Of a DNA stretch of 64,000 nt, positions 23,001-31,200 are shown in pieces; the stretch's first letter is position 1, and each line of letters starts with the position of its first letter. The stretch spans positions 1,530,909 to 1,594,908 of the forward strand of contig NC_091374.1 of the NCBI RefSeq assembly GCF_038502225.1, given 5' to 3'. The translations under genes and the position numbers were made by a program. The stretch comes from Cherax quadricarinatus (Eukaryota; Arthropoda; Malacostraca; Decapoda; Parastacidae). Under the pieces are notes generated by a model. That model was given only the letters and a program-made list of their open reading frames with translations. It did no database searches and was not told the DNA's origin.

Positions 23001-23216
23001 AAAGGATTCTCAACTGTATAGACATCCCATGAAATTGAAGAATGAAGCTTATTATATTTCTTCAATTTTGATATTGCTCTGTTTCAGGTGGATCCCTGTC
23101 ATCGCTATCTTATTCCTGTGTGGTTGGAAAAACAACCCAGTTTAAAGGTAAAATTTACAGAAGTTTTTAAAGATTTTAATGGAAAAGATAGGTTTATAAA
23201 ATTTGTAAAGTCTTAA
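4510..23216 (+). CDS. HEMK1: HEMK1-like release factor glutamine methyltransferase (six coding exons)
   Basis: Predicted to methylate the Gln of the GGQ motif in mitochondrial peptide-chain release factors, using S-adenosylmethionine. Joining 4510-5004, 8192-8277, 14449-14656, 15449-15666, 16125-16236 and 23088-23216 gives 415 codons with compatible phases and GT-AG introns throughout. Visible motifs: [12 protein letters not shown] and FIPRPETE (substrate domain to methyltransferase linker), [15 protein letters not shown] (SAM-binding motif I), SNPPYV (catalytic NPPY motif), [14 protein letters not shown], and a C-terminal [12 protein letters not shown]. The N-terminal ~125 residues are basic, Ser/His-rich and not conserved, fitting a mitochondrial presequence; the protein is longer than the ~340-residue human homologue. 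An AG at 4504-4505 just before the ATG suggests an upstream untranslated exon. The introns hold almost all the transposons of the first 23 kb. Confidence 0.93.
5005..5751. other. HEMK1 intron 1, left part
   Basis: No gene. About 5060-5160 and 5340-5520 contain diverged pieces of the GCGCT-type short repeat (phrases such as TTCTTGATCCAAAGAATTGG). Confidence 0.4.
5752..6825. mobile_element. piggyBac-like TTAA-flanked nonautonomous element
   Basis: Flanked by TTAA at 5748-5751 and 6826-6829. The ends are perfect inverted repeats, CCCTTTCAGGGTCC and its complement. The right subterminal region holds GTAGATCTAC palindromes (6762-6810). No transposase frame is seen. TTAA duplication with CCC-type ends is the hallmark of piggyBac-superfamily elements. 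It sits in HEMK1 intron 1. Confidence 0.8.
6826..7393. repeat. HEMK1 intron 1 with GCGCT-type repeat fragment
   Basis: About 6945-7085 resembles the 5' half of the dispersed GCGCT repeat (GGTTCTTGATCCAAGGAACC). The remainder shows nothing recognisable. Confidence 0.4.
7394..8155. mobile_element. TA-flanked DNA element carrying a LINE fragment
   Basis: The left end is CAGTGAAACCTCGGTATAC and the right end is its inverse, finishing at 8155. TA flanks both (7392-7393, 8156-8157). The interior of about 450 bp (7610-8065) is a foreign LINE 3' end. Confidence 0.75.
7610..8065 (+). pseudogene. LINE C-terminal zinc-knuckle fragment (I/Jockey-like)
   Basis: One frame reads [20 protein letters not shown] followed by YH, the C-C-H-C knuckle found after the RNase H/RT region of I- and Jockey-group LINEs. 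It ends in a GAA-repeat tail near 8060. GAAGTTCTG upstream and AAAGTTCTG downstream could be a short target duplication. The fragment is too short to encode a working protein. Confidence 0.65.
8192..8277 (+). CDS. HEMK1: HEMK1 coding exon 2
   Basis: 86 nt; acceptor TTTTCAG, donor GTAAAT. Encodes [20 protein letters not shown] and the following RLMTCRLA, then two bases of an Arg codon completed by exon 3. It extends the N-terminal helical domain. It lies only 36 bp after the end of the TA element at 8155. Confidence 0.85.
8375..8671 (-). mobile_element. RTE-like LINE 3' end, inverted
   Basis: Reverse complement of the 3' UTR also seen at 3265-3565 and 21000-21291. The A-rich tail is at the low-coordinate end. 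Confidence 0.85.
8672..9184. other. HEMK1 intron 2 spacer
   Basis: AT-rich; nothing recognised. Confidence 0.35.
9185..9455 (-). repeat. tRNA-derived SINE, inverted
   Basis: On the - strand the head reads AGCTCAGTTGGTAGCACAC (A box) and GTGGTTCGATCCCCGG (B box), the best-preserved tRNA-like promoter of the family in the window. It is followed by the family body. Confidence 0.8.
9526..11843 (+). mobile_element. Nearly complete Tigger/pogo transposon
   Basis: 2318 bp with inverted ends CAGTGGTCCCTCAA / TTGAGGGACCACTG and TA duplications (9524-9525, 11844-11845). A second inverted motif (GTCCATTTCGGAAATAGTCC near the left, related at 11778-11815) lies inside each end. It carries one transposase gene broken by few lesions, so the insertion is comparatively young. 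Located in HEMK1 intron 2. Confidence 0.92.
9775..11562 (+). pseudogene. Tigger-like DDD transposase, frameshifted near the C-terminus
   Basis: Opens with [14 protein letters not shown] and stays open for 457 codons. The order is: CENP-B-type helix-turn-helix (about residues 10-60), Tc5/CENP-B DNA-binding domain (about 70-150), then a DDE-superfamily nuclease with Asp in VFNCDKTG (~185), [11 protein letters not shown] (~304) and LLQPMDQ (~341). A one-base slip near 11070-11110 moves the conserved continuation into another frame (11110-11242). That frame meets a TGA at 11240-11242 and resumes as [14 protein letters not shown] (11249-11455), ending with a basic tail shared with the remnant at 1442-2000. 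It therefore needs at least two corrections to encode a full transposase. The catalytic core itself is intact. Confidence 0.9.
11844..12411. other. HEMK1 intron 2 spacer
   Basis: AT-rich, no recognisable gene. Near its right end the phrase AATACTGTATGAAAATA resembles sequence just after 14395, possibly a target duplication of the Penelope-like insertion. Confidence 0.35.
12412..13243 (-). pseudogene. Inverted Penelope-like arm: GIY-YIG endonuclease region
   Basis: Reads on the - strand from [17 protein letters not shown] to the 3' hairpin. It contains the same GIY-YIG domain and the same in-frame TAA as the right arm, with only scattered substitutions. It lacks the RT catalytic part entirely. 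The 121-codon + strand frame at 12852-13217 is an antisense shadow. Confidence 0.8.
13249..14142 (+). pseudogene. Penelope-like reverse transcriptase C-terminus with GIY-YIG endonuclease
   Basis: From 13249 the frame reads [20 protein letters not shown], i.e. RT motif C with the catalytic Asp pair. It continues with [13 protein letters not shown] and [19 protein letters not shown], characteristic of Penelope-like RT, then [20 protein letters not shown], the GIY-YIG nuclease core with its CxxC zinc pair. A TAA at 13948-13950 interrupts the nuclease domain (...NACV*HRNSHNH); after it the frame is open to TAA at 14140-14142 (...LLHCYPI). The 5' end is truncated just before YVDD, where the inverted arm begins. 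Penelope-like elements insert at telomeres or internally using this nuclease. Confidence 0.88.
14449..14656 (+). CDS. HEMK1: HEMK1 coding exon 3
   Basis: 208 nt; acceptor CATTGCAG, donor GTAAGC. Completes the Arg codon and encodes [25 protein letters not shown] and the SAM-binding [15 protein letters not shown], ending ...HSINN in phase 0. This is the most conserved exon. Confidence 0.93.
14981..15327. mobile_element. TA-flanked MITE in HEMK1 intron 3
   Basis: 347 bp between TA dinucleotides (14979-14980, 15328-15329). The ends are degenerate inverted repeats (CAGTTGTCCCCACCTCC versus a right end in GAGGTTCTTCTG). No coding capacity. The rest of intron 3 (14657-14980, 15328-15448) shows nothing. 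Confidence 0.55.
15449..15666 (+). CDS. HEMK1: HEMK1 coding exon 4
   Basis: 218 nt; acceptor GTTGCAG, donor GTAAGT. Encodes [20 protein letters not shown] (SAM acidic loop region) through [15 protein letters not shown], the NPPY motif that positions the glutamine amide, and ends mid-codon (AT, completed to Ile by exon 5). Confidence 0.93.
15667..16124. other. HEMK1 intron 4
   Basis: AT-rich; no repeat or gene recognised. Confidence 0.5.
16125..16236 (+). CDS. HEMK1: HEMK1 coding exon 5
   Basis: 112 nt; acceptor TTTTCTAG, donor GTATGT. Encodes [20 protein letters not shown] and ends ...HSVILE in phase 0. The intron that follows is 6.85 kb and contains a full LINE. Confidence 0.9.
16751..19230 (+). 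pseudogene. RTE-like endonuclease and reverse transcriptase, N-terminal part
   Basis: Endonuclease motifs: [22 protein letters not shown] (catalytic Glu), [11 protein letters not shown] (catalytic Asp-Asn), [12 protein letters not shown] (catalytic Asp-His). RT follows: [31 protein letters not shown], then the [12 protein letters not shown] and [10 protein letters not shown] motifs. The frame is broken by a TAG near 16970, shifts around 17690 and 18340-18600, and TAA/TAG codons near 18745 and 19056. The second half is separated by the Tigger insertion and resumes at about 20632. Confidence 0.85.
19708..19870 (+). repeat. tRNA-derived SINE body fragment
   Basis: Shares TTCACCTGGGTGTTAGTCGA and CCCCAATGGAAATAAGTTAG with the SINE copies at 3990-4255 and 33355-33600. 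The tRNA head is missing. Nested in the Tigger element. Confidence 0.6.
19898..20190. repeat. 21-bp CAG-rich tandem repeat
   Basis: Seven-codon units of the form GCTACAGCAGCARCAGACGA plus T, about eight copies, with related flanking units. The period is a multiple of three, so several frames stay open. It splits the Tigger transposase between its helix-turn-helix and second DNA-binding domain. Confidence 0.85.
20632..21030 (+). pseudogene. RTE-like RT C-terminus, continuation after the Tigger insertion
   Basis: Resumes at [20 protein letters not shown] and continues through [14 protein letters not shown] to TGATAAATG near 21028, matching 2900-3312 position by position. It is followed by the family 3' UTR. 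Confidence 0.85.
21300..21450 (+). repeat. Short element with LINE-like head and tail
   Basis: Begins with GCGACTAAAATGCCGGGAGC, as in the 5' UTR of the RTE-like LINE (16670), and after ~60 bp ends with the LINE-tail phrase CACCCTGCCTCGGTGGGA. The same head-tail structure is seen more completely at 31313-31500. Confidence 0.65.
21455..22035 (+). mobile_element. Diverged RTE-like LINE, 5' fragment
   Basis: Aligns with 16358-16960: the 5' UTR and the first part of the endonuclease (the frame around 21860-21965 echoes [15 protein letters not shown] and [11 protein letters not shown]). Truncated at the 3' side, many mutations. Confidence 0.7.
22042..22107 (-). mobile_element. CR1-like LINE tail fragment
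   Basis: Reverse complement of the GC-rich tail seen at 770-850 (phrases TACCTGGAGAAGG and CAACGTCCCCACAGCCC). Confidence 0.6.
22108..22636. other. HEMK1 intron 5 spacer
   Basis: No gene or recognised repeat. Confidence 0.35.
22637..22950. mobile_element. TA-flanked MITE (CAGCCTCTCCTCACTTA family), copy 1
   Basis: 314 bp; ends CAGCCTCTCCTCACTTA and its inverse GAGGAGAGGCTG; TA at 22635-22636 and 22951-22952. The interior contains the family phrase AATGGTGCAAAGGTGACA. Other copies: 29547-29847, 35130-35451, 35461-37320. Confidence 0.85.
23088..23216 (+). CDS. HEMK1: HEMK1 terminal coding exon 6
   Basis: 129 nt after the acceptor CTGTTTCAG. Encodes [20 protein letters not shown] then [20 protein letters not shown] and KS-stop. 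The KDFNGKDRF block matches the end of HemK-family proteins, so the GTAAAA at 23148 is read through and is not a donor. The stop TAA (23214-23216) overlaps the AATAAA signal. Confidence 0.9.
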   Translation: MDPCHRYLIPVWLEKQPSLKVKFTEVFKDFNGKDRFIKFVKS

Positions 23217-23220
23217 TAAA
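23215..23220 (+). terminator. Polyadenylation signal of HEMK1
   Basis: Canonical AATAAA sharing two bases with the stop codon; the next 30 bases are AT-rich. It implies an extremely short 3' UTR if it is the one used. Confidence 0.55.
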
Positions 23221-23966
23221 CTGTTATAAAAAAAATTTATATTTATCAGCTTCATGCTGAGGTCCTCTTCGGGAAACTTGAAAAAAAATAAAAATGAGAT
23301 AAAGCTTGTGTACATTCAGCACGGCCTAAATTGGTGGAAGGAAAAGGTAACGTTAAAGCATTCCTAGTGATATCATCTAGGTTCCACTGGCTTCTGGCTG
23401 CAAACCTTCTGAATAGTTTGATAAAGTTTCAGCAGAGGCTTTGTGAAATGTTGAAATCAAGTAGTGGTTACAATCCAAGCCATCTCGAGGATTTTGTGTT
23501 TGTACATACAATTTGGGCTACAGTATATATAATAGAAACATCATTCCTTCATTTGAGGTGCCTTGATGCTGGTAAATCTTTCTTAATTCAAGGAATTGGA
23601 GCTGCATCTTTCCTCATTTTCTGATATCCCTGTTCCTTATTGGGGTTTACAATTTCTAACCTTGTCTTTTCATTCTTGTGATATTGGTCTCTGCTGCAAA
23701 GTATTTTGTATGTTATTTCTCCAAAATTAAGAAACTTTTTTCTTTTATAGCTCAATCCCCTCAACTCTGGTACCAGTCTTCATACAGTCTTTTGACCTTT
23801 CTCAAGTTCAAAATTTGTTTTTATGTCAGAACAGAACTAAAGGAATGAAAGTGCATCTGTAAGGAAACTAATGTTTTGGTCACTGTGATCTGAAAACCAG
23901 TATCAACATATCCCATAGAGAGTTCAGCATAAGTTTCTAATGTAATTAAATATCAGCATTCATGAT

Positions 23967-24255
23967 TCAGGGAAACCGGTTATTTTTATATAGCCGGACT
24001 TGAGTTCTGGAAATGGGAAGTACAATGCCTGCACTTTAAAGGAGGGGTTTAGGATATTGGCAGTTTGGAGGGATGTGTTGTGTATCTTTATACGTATATG
24101 CTTCTAAACTGTTGTATTCTGAGGACCTCTGCAAAATAACAGTGATTGTGTGAGTAAGGTGAAAGTGTTGAATGATGAAAGTATTTTCTTTTTGGGGATT
24201 TTCTTCTTTTTGGGTCACCCTGCCTCGGTGGGAGACGGCCGACTTGTTAAAAAAA
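23967..24255 (+). mobile_element. Degraded RTE-like LINE 3' end
   Basis: Phrases GGACTTGAGTTCTGGAAATG and CACCCTGCCTCGGTGGGA match the 3' UTR at 3380-3545, with insertions between them. Confidence 0.65.
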
Positions 24256-25250
24256 TGATTTGAAGTTAGAAGAAGCATTCACGAGTTACAGTATTGCATG
24301 GAAACTCTTATTTCAGCTTCTTCAGTAAAGATGACAAATTGGCACTTAGCCAAAATCCAATTCAGACTTTCCACTATTCAGAAGGATTCTCTAGTTATTG
24401 CACAGGAAACAATATATGTACATACTGGAATACACCAACACTAAGTTTGAAGCCACTTAGAAGATGCAGTCTTGAGTTATTGGCATTGAAGGTTTAAAAT
24501 GCTTAAATAAGGCATTCAGAAATTATACAAATCAGTGCATCCATTTTAAATTTATCATTATCAGGGTGACTTGAGTCACAGCCATTAGTCAAATATCTAT
24601 TACTTACCACTATCATGGATAGGATGCCTTTATATGTACATAGACATAGGGAACAGGTTTACACCTGAATATGTGTAGGAGCAGTGCCATTATTTCTACA
24701 TTAGGGGGAACATTGGGATGGCTTTCTGGTTGGAAGGGTCTTGTGTACTGATAGCTGCATGTGTGTATACTGTAAATTGATAGATGTATATCTTTGTATA
24801 TACACAAGTGTACACAGTGTATAGAGTTGTGTGTATCTCTTATAAAGACAGTTTTGCATCTCTTATATACTGATGTATACATCTCTTTTGGTGTAGATAG
24901 GAAAGATTACATATTTTGGTGTAGATAGGAAAGATTACATATTTTGGTGTATATACACCAAAAGATATACATTGTGTGCAGCAACAGATGTAAACATCTT
25001 AGGGTATATGCATCTTGAGGTAAGTTATGTACAGTTGTACATTTATTAGTGTACAGATGAATTGGATCATCTTATGCAGTTAATACCTCACAAACCTAAA
25101 GCAAGAAAAAATAAAACTGTAGTAGTCTAACAATATTTATTCCCAAAGAAGTCATAAGACTAATAACCCATTTTCATATACAAAGTATAGCTGTTTTATA
25201 TTCAAGATTTATTAGTCATACCTGTTTTTTCCAGTACAGGAATGTTAATA

Positions 25251-25636
25251 CAGTGGAACCTTGGTGTTTAAACTTTGTTGGTTCGTATGTTTTGGTTGAA
25301 CTGCAAAAAGTTTCATTTCCGAAACCGCTGTGTGACCCTTGTAGGTTTAGCATGTCGTTCTGATTATAATAATGTCTGAAACAACATTTCCCAGGCTTTA
25401 ATTATCAGCCTCACACACACTGGAGGATGTTGAACTGATTGTTCCAAAAGTCTCTGCAAGTTAGGTCAGTGTTAGAGGTCACTTCAAAGCACTTTTGAAA
25501 TGGCTTATGTGTATTTTACAACTGAATTTTAAACAAGCTGGTCTGTTTGGATTCCAGAAAAATGCTTAGACAGGGCCAATTTTTTCTTAACAAAATTGTT
25601 CGGGCTCTGGTTCATTTGAACACTGAGGTTCCACCA
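25251..25636. mobile_element. TA-type DNA element, degraded
   Basis: Left end CAGTGGAACCTTGGTGTTTA after TA; right end CACTGAGGTTCCACCATA is a mutated inverse. No coding potential. Confidence 0.6.
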
Positions 25637-25859
25637 TACTGACAAAAGTGAAAATATAACATGTGCACAACTATAAAGACATTTATTGAAGATATTTTGC
25701 TATTAGTGGCTTTATCAATCCTAATTATTATTACAATCAAAACTAAGCACTAAACCCACAAGGGTCATATAGCACTGCTATCAATCTTAATAGGATTGAT
25801 AAAGTGACCAGTGGCAAAATATCTGCTTATCTTATTCCCATGCTATTATGTCAAACAAG

Positions 25860-26028
25860 TACCCTCAAGGTAGGTTCCTTGATGGTGAGGGGGGCTCTTG
25901 ATCTAGGGAACTGGATCTGTGCTCTGAGTTCCCTGAATTAAACCTGAATACCTTCCATGACATCCACCCCCCTCCACAGGCACTGTATAATCTTAGGGGT
26001 TTAGCACTTCCCTCTTTATTATACTAAT
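25860..26028 (+). repeat. GCGCT-type short interspersed repeat
   Basis: Family layout: a CTCAAGGTAGGTTCCTTGAT start, GGGCTCTTGATCTAGGGAAC, a pyrimidine/C-rich tract, CACTGTATAATC, GGTTTAGCACTTCC and an (ATT/ATA)n-like tail. No clear pol III boxes, so its class is open. Confidence 0.8.
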
Positions 26029-26844
26029 ATCTAATGAGGAAAAATAAGGTTGTCTAAAATGTGAATAAAGCATTTGCATATGATTTGTGGCATTAAGGTC
26101 AACAGCCCACACTAAAAACTAAAACAAAATTATACAAATCTTGTTACTCGGAAAAAATGGCAAAGCACCAACAGTACAATAAAACACTAATTACAGAAGT
26201 CTTTATTGGTATAACATTTCACCACAACTTGTTTCTTGTGCTTAATAACAATCAACAGATAAGTCACGTCTTGTATAGTCCATCCAGAGAGTCAGGTGCT
26301 GAGTGTGAGGTCCAGAGAGCAAGTTTTGAGAAGCAGGGAAGCACTGCAATAGGCTTACCAGCCCAAGCTAGGCTTGTTTGTTCTAATACAAAAGCAAGTT
26401 TAATGATTCAAGGCTAATGTGTGATATTGTCATTTTCATGAAATGGTAGGGTTACTCTTATTCTTTGAGATGGGAATGTCATGGTACTTAATGCAGGTAT
26501 GGTTGAAGCTGTTCATGCAGTCCTATTGGCAGATTTCTGGCAGTTTCACTGATCACACCCTCCACGTGCTATGTTGTAAATTCCCTTCTCACACCCTTCT
26601 TCTACATGGAAATAGTTGTAATGCCCCTAAGGTTTGACTGTGATTATTGCCATGTCCATGTTCAATTTCCATAGGATGGAGGAAACCATGTTGATGGTGG
26701 TCCCCATGGACATGATGTACAGTATCTGCAGTTCATGTTCTGGGCGCTGTATAGCCCTTGTGGCTTAGCGCTTCTTTTTGATTGTAATAATATGTTCTGG
26801 GTAGCAGCCCTGTAACACCCACTCCCATCTCGAGGCATTAATTA

Positions 26845-27004
26845 TTATTATAATCAAGGGGGAAGCGCTAAACCCGGAGGATTATACAGCGCCTGGGGGG
26901 GGGATGTGGAAGGCATTCAGGCTTAATTCGGGGAACTGGAGCACAGATCCAATTCCCTAAATCAAGAGCCCCTCACCAACATTAAGGAACCTTCCTTGAG
27001 GGGT
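26845..27004 (-). repeat. GCGCT-type short interspersed repeat, inverted
   Basis: Near-consensus copy: AGCGCTAAACCCGGAGGATT at the low end, the C/G tract, and CAAGGAACCTTCCTTGAG at the high end. The oligo-ATA tail lies at 26840-26855. Confidence 0.85.
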
Positions 27005-27091
27005 CGAGGCATTAAGTTAGAGCAGCCCTACTATTTTATGAAAATGAAAAGATCAAACATTGATGCCTTCAATCATCTTCCATTAAACTTG

Positions 27092-27265
27092 CCCCTCAAG
27101 GAAGGTTCCTTGATGTTGATGAGGGGCTCTGATCTAGAGAATTGGACCTGTGCTCCAGTTCCCTGAATTAAGTCTGAATACCTTCCACATCCCCCCCTCC
27201 CAGGCAATGTATAATCCTACAGGTTTAGCACTTCCCCCTTGATTATAATAATAATAATAATCCAT
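27092..27265 (+). repeat. GCGCT-type short interspersed repeat
   Basis: Full-length copy ending TTGATTATAATAATAATAAT. Oppositely oriented to the copy 90 bp upstream, so the pair could form a hairpin of ~160-bp arms. Confidence 0.85.
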
Positions 27266-28049
27266 TAAACTTACTAAAGAATTAAAATAAAATAGTGTAA
27301 TATTTACACTTCACTGTTTGCAGACCTTAGGCCCTAGACACACTTGCCTTCATAGGGCTGCCTTTACCTCTTTCAGATCCAGATACTGTATTGCAATACT
27401 AATGTTCACCATACATTTTTATTATTACTATTATTTTCAAAACTGAAACCTGTATTTTATGAATTCTTTTTTGCTAATATAACTATATGCCTGAAATTAA
27501 AACTTAGGAAATTTTAAGTCATGTCACAGAATTCAATTTACAATGAATACATGTAATATTTTATAATTTGTTTTCAAATTTTTGAATAAATTTTAATTCA
27601 CAAAATTTATCATAGGTCCTAAAAGTTTCATATGGCCCTGTTTATACCCATAGCTCACATTGCATTAGAATAAAAAAACAAACCTAGCATGGGCTGGTAG
27701 GCCTGTTGTAGTGCTTCCCTGCTTCTCAGATCTCGACAATCAGCACCTGATTTCCTAGATGTATCTGATAGCTAATTTGTGGTGAAATATTGTACCAATA
27801 AAGACTCCTCTGCAATCAGTCTTGCTCCATAGCTTGTTACATAGTTAAAAATCATAAGGTATGAAGGCAACCTTGGTATCCTTGTACTTTTATAACTCTG
27901 TGCATTAATAAAACATTATAATTTTCTATTCTCCATTTTACACTTATCAATGAAATATAGCACCCATAAAGTTCTCATGCCTGCAACAAAAGTCAGTGAT
28001 ACAAATATTGTCCAAATTTCTCCTAAATTTATATAATGGCCTTCAGTTT

Positions 28050-28055
28050 TTTAAT
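28050..28055 (-). terminator. Candidate polyadenylation signal of PEPD
   Basis: ATTAAA on the - strand, 87 nt after the PEPD stop codon. It is the nearest signal-like hexamer I noticed; unproven. Confidence 0.35.
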
Positions 28056-28141
28056 TTTCTAAACTGGTGTTGTTCATTTTTAACATGAATACTTGCTGCC
28101 GCTTGGAAAGAGCAGAATCATGCAACCTTTAAAGATGTCAA

Positions 28142-28232
28142 TTACTGTCTAAGTTTCTGTTCAGCATGAAGCTGAGGAATAAACACTTCCTCTTGTTGCC
28201 CTTCAGCCATAAGCTCCTCAATTTCTTCCACA
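28142..28232 (-). CDS. PEPD: PEPD last coding exon
   Basis: 91 nt; completes the Thr codon split with the previous exon, then [20 protein letters not shown] and LHAEQKLRQ before TAA (28144-28142). Acceptor TTAATTCAG. The variable C-terminal tail is normal for the family. Confidence 0.9.
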
Positions 28233-31200
28233 CTGAATTAAAAGAAAGGAAAAAATCATTAATAATAATTAACAACTGAATAATAGTGTCTTTAGAATGA
28301 ACTATCAAAAGGGTCCTTGATTCACAGAATTGAAGCTACCCTTCAATTCTCTGATTCAAACCTGATTACATCCCATTCTCCAGGCACTGTATGACCCCCT
28401 ATTAGTGAATCGCTGTAAAGTGGGGCCCTCCTTTATAATACATATAACATTTTGTATACGTGTTATTGGTAAAGCTTCTGTCAACAGTAGCCCATTAGTA
28501 GTTATAACTTTTGACTCCTCAAAAACTTTTGTAGATTTTCAACTGTGCAGGGGGTCGGTGCCCCTAACCCTCGCATTGTTCAAGGGTCAACTGTACTGGT
28601 AAATGTGAATGCGACAAACTGCAAGTAAACATACGTATGGAGCAGCCAATACTTTCAGCAACTCTGACTAATATATAGTACTGTATTTGCCAAGTACCAC
28701 ACTTGCTTTGACTATATGCAGAAGACACTGATTTTTTTCTAATTATTAACCCTTGTAATCTGAAATATTAGCAAAACCTGCAGTAGAACTTACGTTCGTG
28801 GGATAGTACCCTGTGCAAGATCTTCCATACCATCAGCAGTAACGACAATATCATCCTCAATCCTGACACCACCAAAGCCACGGAAACGAGCTATTACCTC
28901 AGGAACCAGAAAACGTGCCTGAGCTGGGTTGGCTAGCGCTTGATCCAAAACCTGCGAGTTGAAAAAAGTAAATTAAATATAAACTGTTTTAACCTTAATA
29001 AAACTAAAACTGGAATATAGACAATGAACTTATACTAAAGCAGAAAGAAGTACATATAATAATATTGAAGGACCTAACAATTGTTTACTGTTGATGCCTT
29101 AATGCTGACTCTTCCTCAGACCAAACCTGTTATACTTTCCACCTTCCCTAGTCAATGTTCAAGCATATTAAACTTTTAGCACACCCTGCCCTGCAGTGCT
29201 GTATGACCATTGTGGGTTTAGCACTTAGTTATGATTATAATAATTGGACCAAACCTAATTACTTCCTATTTCTCCAAGCACTGTATAACTTCTATAGGTT
29301 TAGCACTTCCCATGAATACAGGTATAATAATCTAAAACCTGTAAAGTAAAAGGACACAAGTGCAACTAATGTGACATTTATTGTGGCAACGTTTCGCACT
29401 TGTGTCCTTTTACTTTACATATTGTCGGTAATTCTACCAACTTTATTACAATCTAAAACCTACCATTATGGACCTAAAAAAAACAGTCTAGGTCACATCC
29501 CTCTCTGAGAGCAAACTATTTTTTGTGGGATGGTTTATACATATTACAGCCTCTCCTCACTTAGCGACATATTCATTTACTGACGCCTCGGACTTATGAC
29601 CGGCTCTGACTAGTATTCATACCTATATAATGTATATTAGAGCTGATTTTCTCTATTCTGTTTATTTCAGTATACAGTACATTTAAAAATATACCAGAAA
29701 TGTTATAAATGGTGCAAAGGTGACAAAAAAACAATGTCAAGGATGGTTGACACAAATTCACTACCATTATAATATGCTCCTCATTTAGCAATGAATTTGT
29801 TTAACGACATGGTCTTAGGAACAGAACTCCATTGTTGAGGAGAGGCATTGCTATTGCTGTGGGGAAGCACTAACCCATAGGGATCATACAGCCTCAGGAA
29901 GGAATTGGAGCAAATCATCTCTGGTCCAAGGAGGGAGGGGTCAGGCCCAATTCTACAAATTGAGAGTCCTTAACTAACTGGTATAAAGGAACCTCCCTTG
30001 AGGAATATACATACATACACTGAAAGGTTTGTATCTCGTAATGAATATATACCTGTGATATACCTCTGGTTTTGAGATTTTTTATACGCATGTGCAGAGA
30101 GTTAAATATTTATAGTGGTCATACAGCTTTAATCATTGAAATACGTTTATCACCCCTGCATGAATGTAATTTTGGGATTAAATTATTATTATAATCATGG
30201 GGAAGCGCTAAACCTGTAGGATTATACAGCACCCATGGGGGGGGGGGATGGAAGGTATTCAGGCTTAATTCAAGGAACTGGAGCACAGATCCAATTCCCT
30301 AGATCAAGAGCCCCTCACCAGTGTCAAGGAACCTCTGTTGAGTTTTTTTTGGGGATTAAAGTATCTTGGACTTTAAAAGAGTGATCCCCCCCCCCCACCT
30401 TCTCTCTCTCCTAAAACCATTTTTTATTCTGACTTATCCCCTCAAGGAAGGTTCCTTGATGTTGGTGAGAGGCTCTTGATCTAGGGAATTGGAGTGCTCC
30501 AGTTCCCCGAATTAAGCCTGAATGCCTTCCACATCCCCCCCCAGGCGCTGTATAATCCTCCGGGTTTAGCGCTTCCCCCTTGATTATAATAATAATAATA
30601 GGGAATTGAATCTGTGCTCCAGTTCCCTGAATTAAACCTGGATGCCTTCCACATCCCCCCACAGGCGCTGTATAATCCTATGGGTTTCGTGCTTCCCCCT
30701 GGATTATAATAATAATATTCTGACTTAATAAGGGAAAAGCACTGATTGTCCCATTCCCTAGGGAATGGGAGACAATCAGTGTCGATCCAAAGAATGGGAT
30801 GACAAGCCCAATTCCATGGATCAACAGCCTATCATTAGCATCAACAAAACCCCTCAAGGTACTTTAGGGGTTTTCTTTAGACCTATAATGCCTATCTTGA
30901 AAGATGAGAAAAGTATAAGTTGTGTATAAAAGATCTGAAACAAACTGAATAATCAACAAGAAATTATATATAACTCCCCTTCTCTAAGGCAAGAAGAGAG
31001 GGAGAGGACAAAAGGTTAAGAAGAAATTATAAATAGATGAAAGGAGGGAAAATGTGTAAATGACACCACTTGATATTATGATGAACATATTGGCAAGTAT
31101 TATTTCTAAATATTTCTTGTAAATATCTCTAAAAGCATGAGAAACCATGCTTATCATTGTGATCAGATACACGACTCACACTCAGATACCATATTGAAGG

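Larger units (their letters stand above)
23217..28049. other. Convergent intergenic spacer between HEMK1 and PEPD
   Basis: No host gene seen. Contains a LINE 3' remnant (23967-24255), an imperfect direct duplication of a 28-bp phrase (24889-24950), a TA element (25251-25636), GCGCT-type repeats (25860-26028, 26845-27004, 27092-27265) and short AT-rich unique DNA. Confidence 0.5.

Noticed and set aside
22909..23145. 78-codon + frame spanning a MITE end and HEMK1 exon 6
   Set aside because: Out of frame with the conserved exon; starts inside a transposon.
23148..23153. Splice donor GTAAAA after HEMK1 exon 6 codon LK
   Set aside because: Reading through gives the conserved [10 protein letters not shown]-terminus and a stop at once; no better downstream exon was found.
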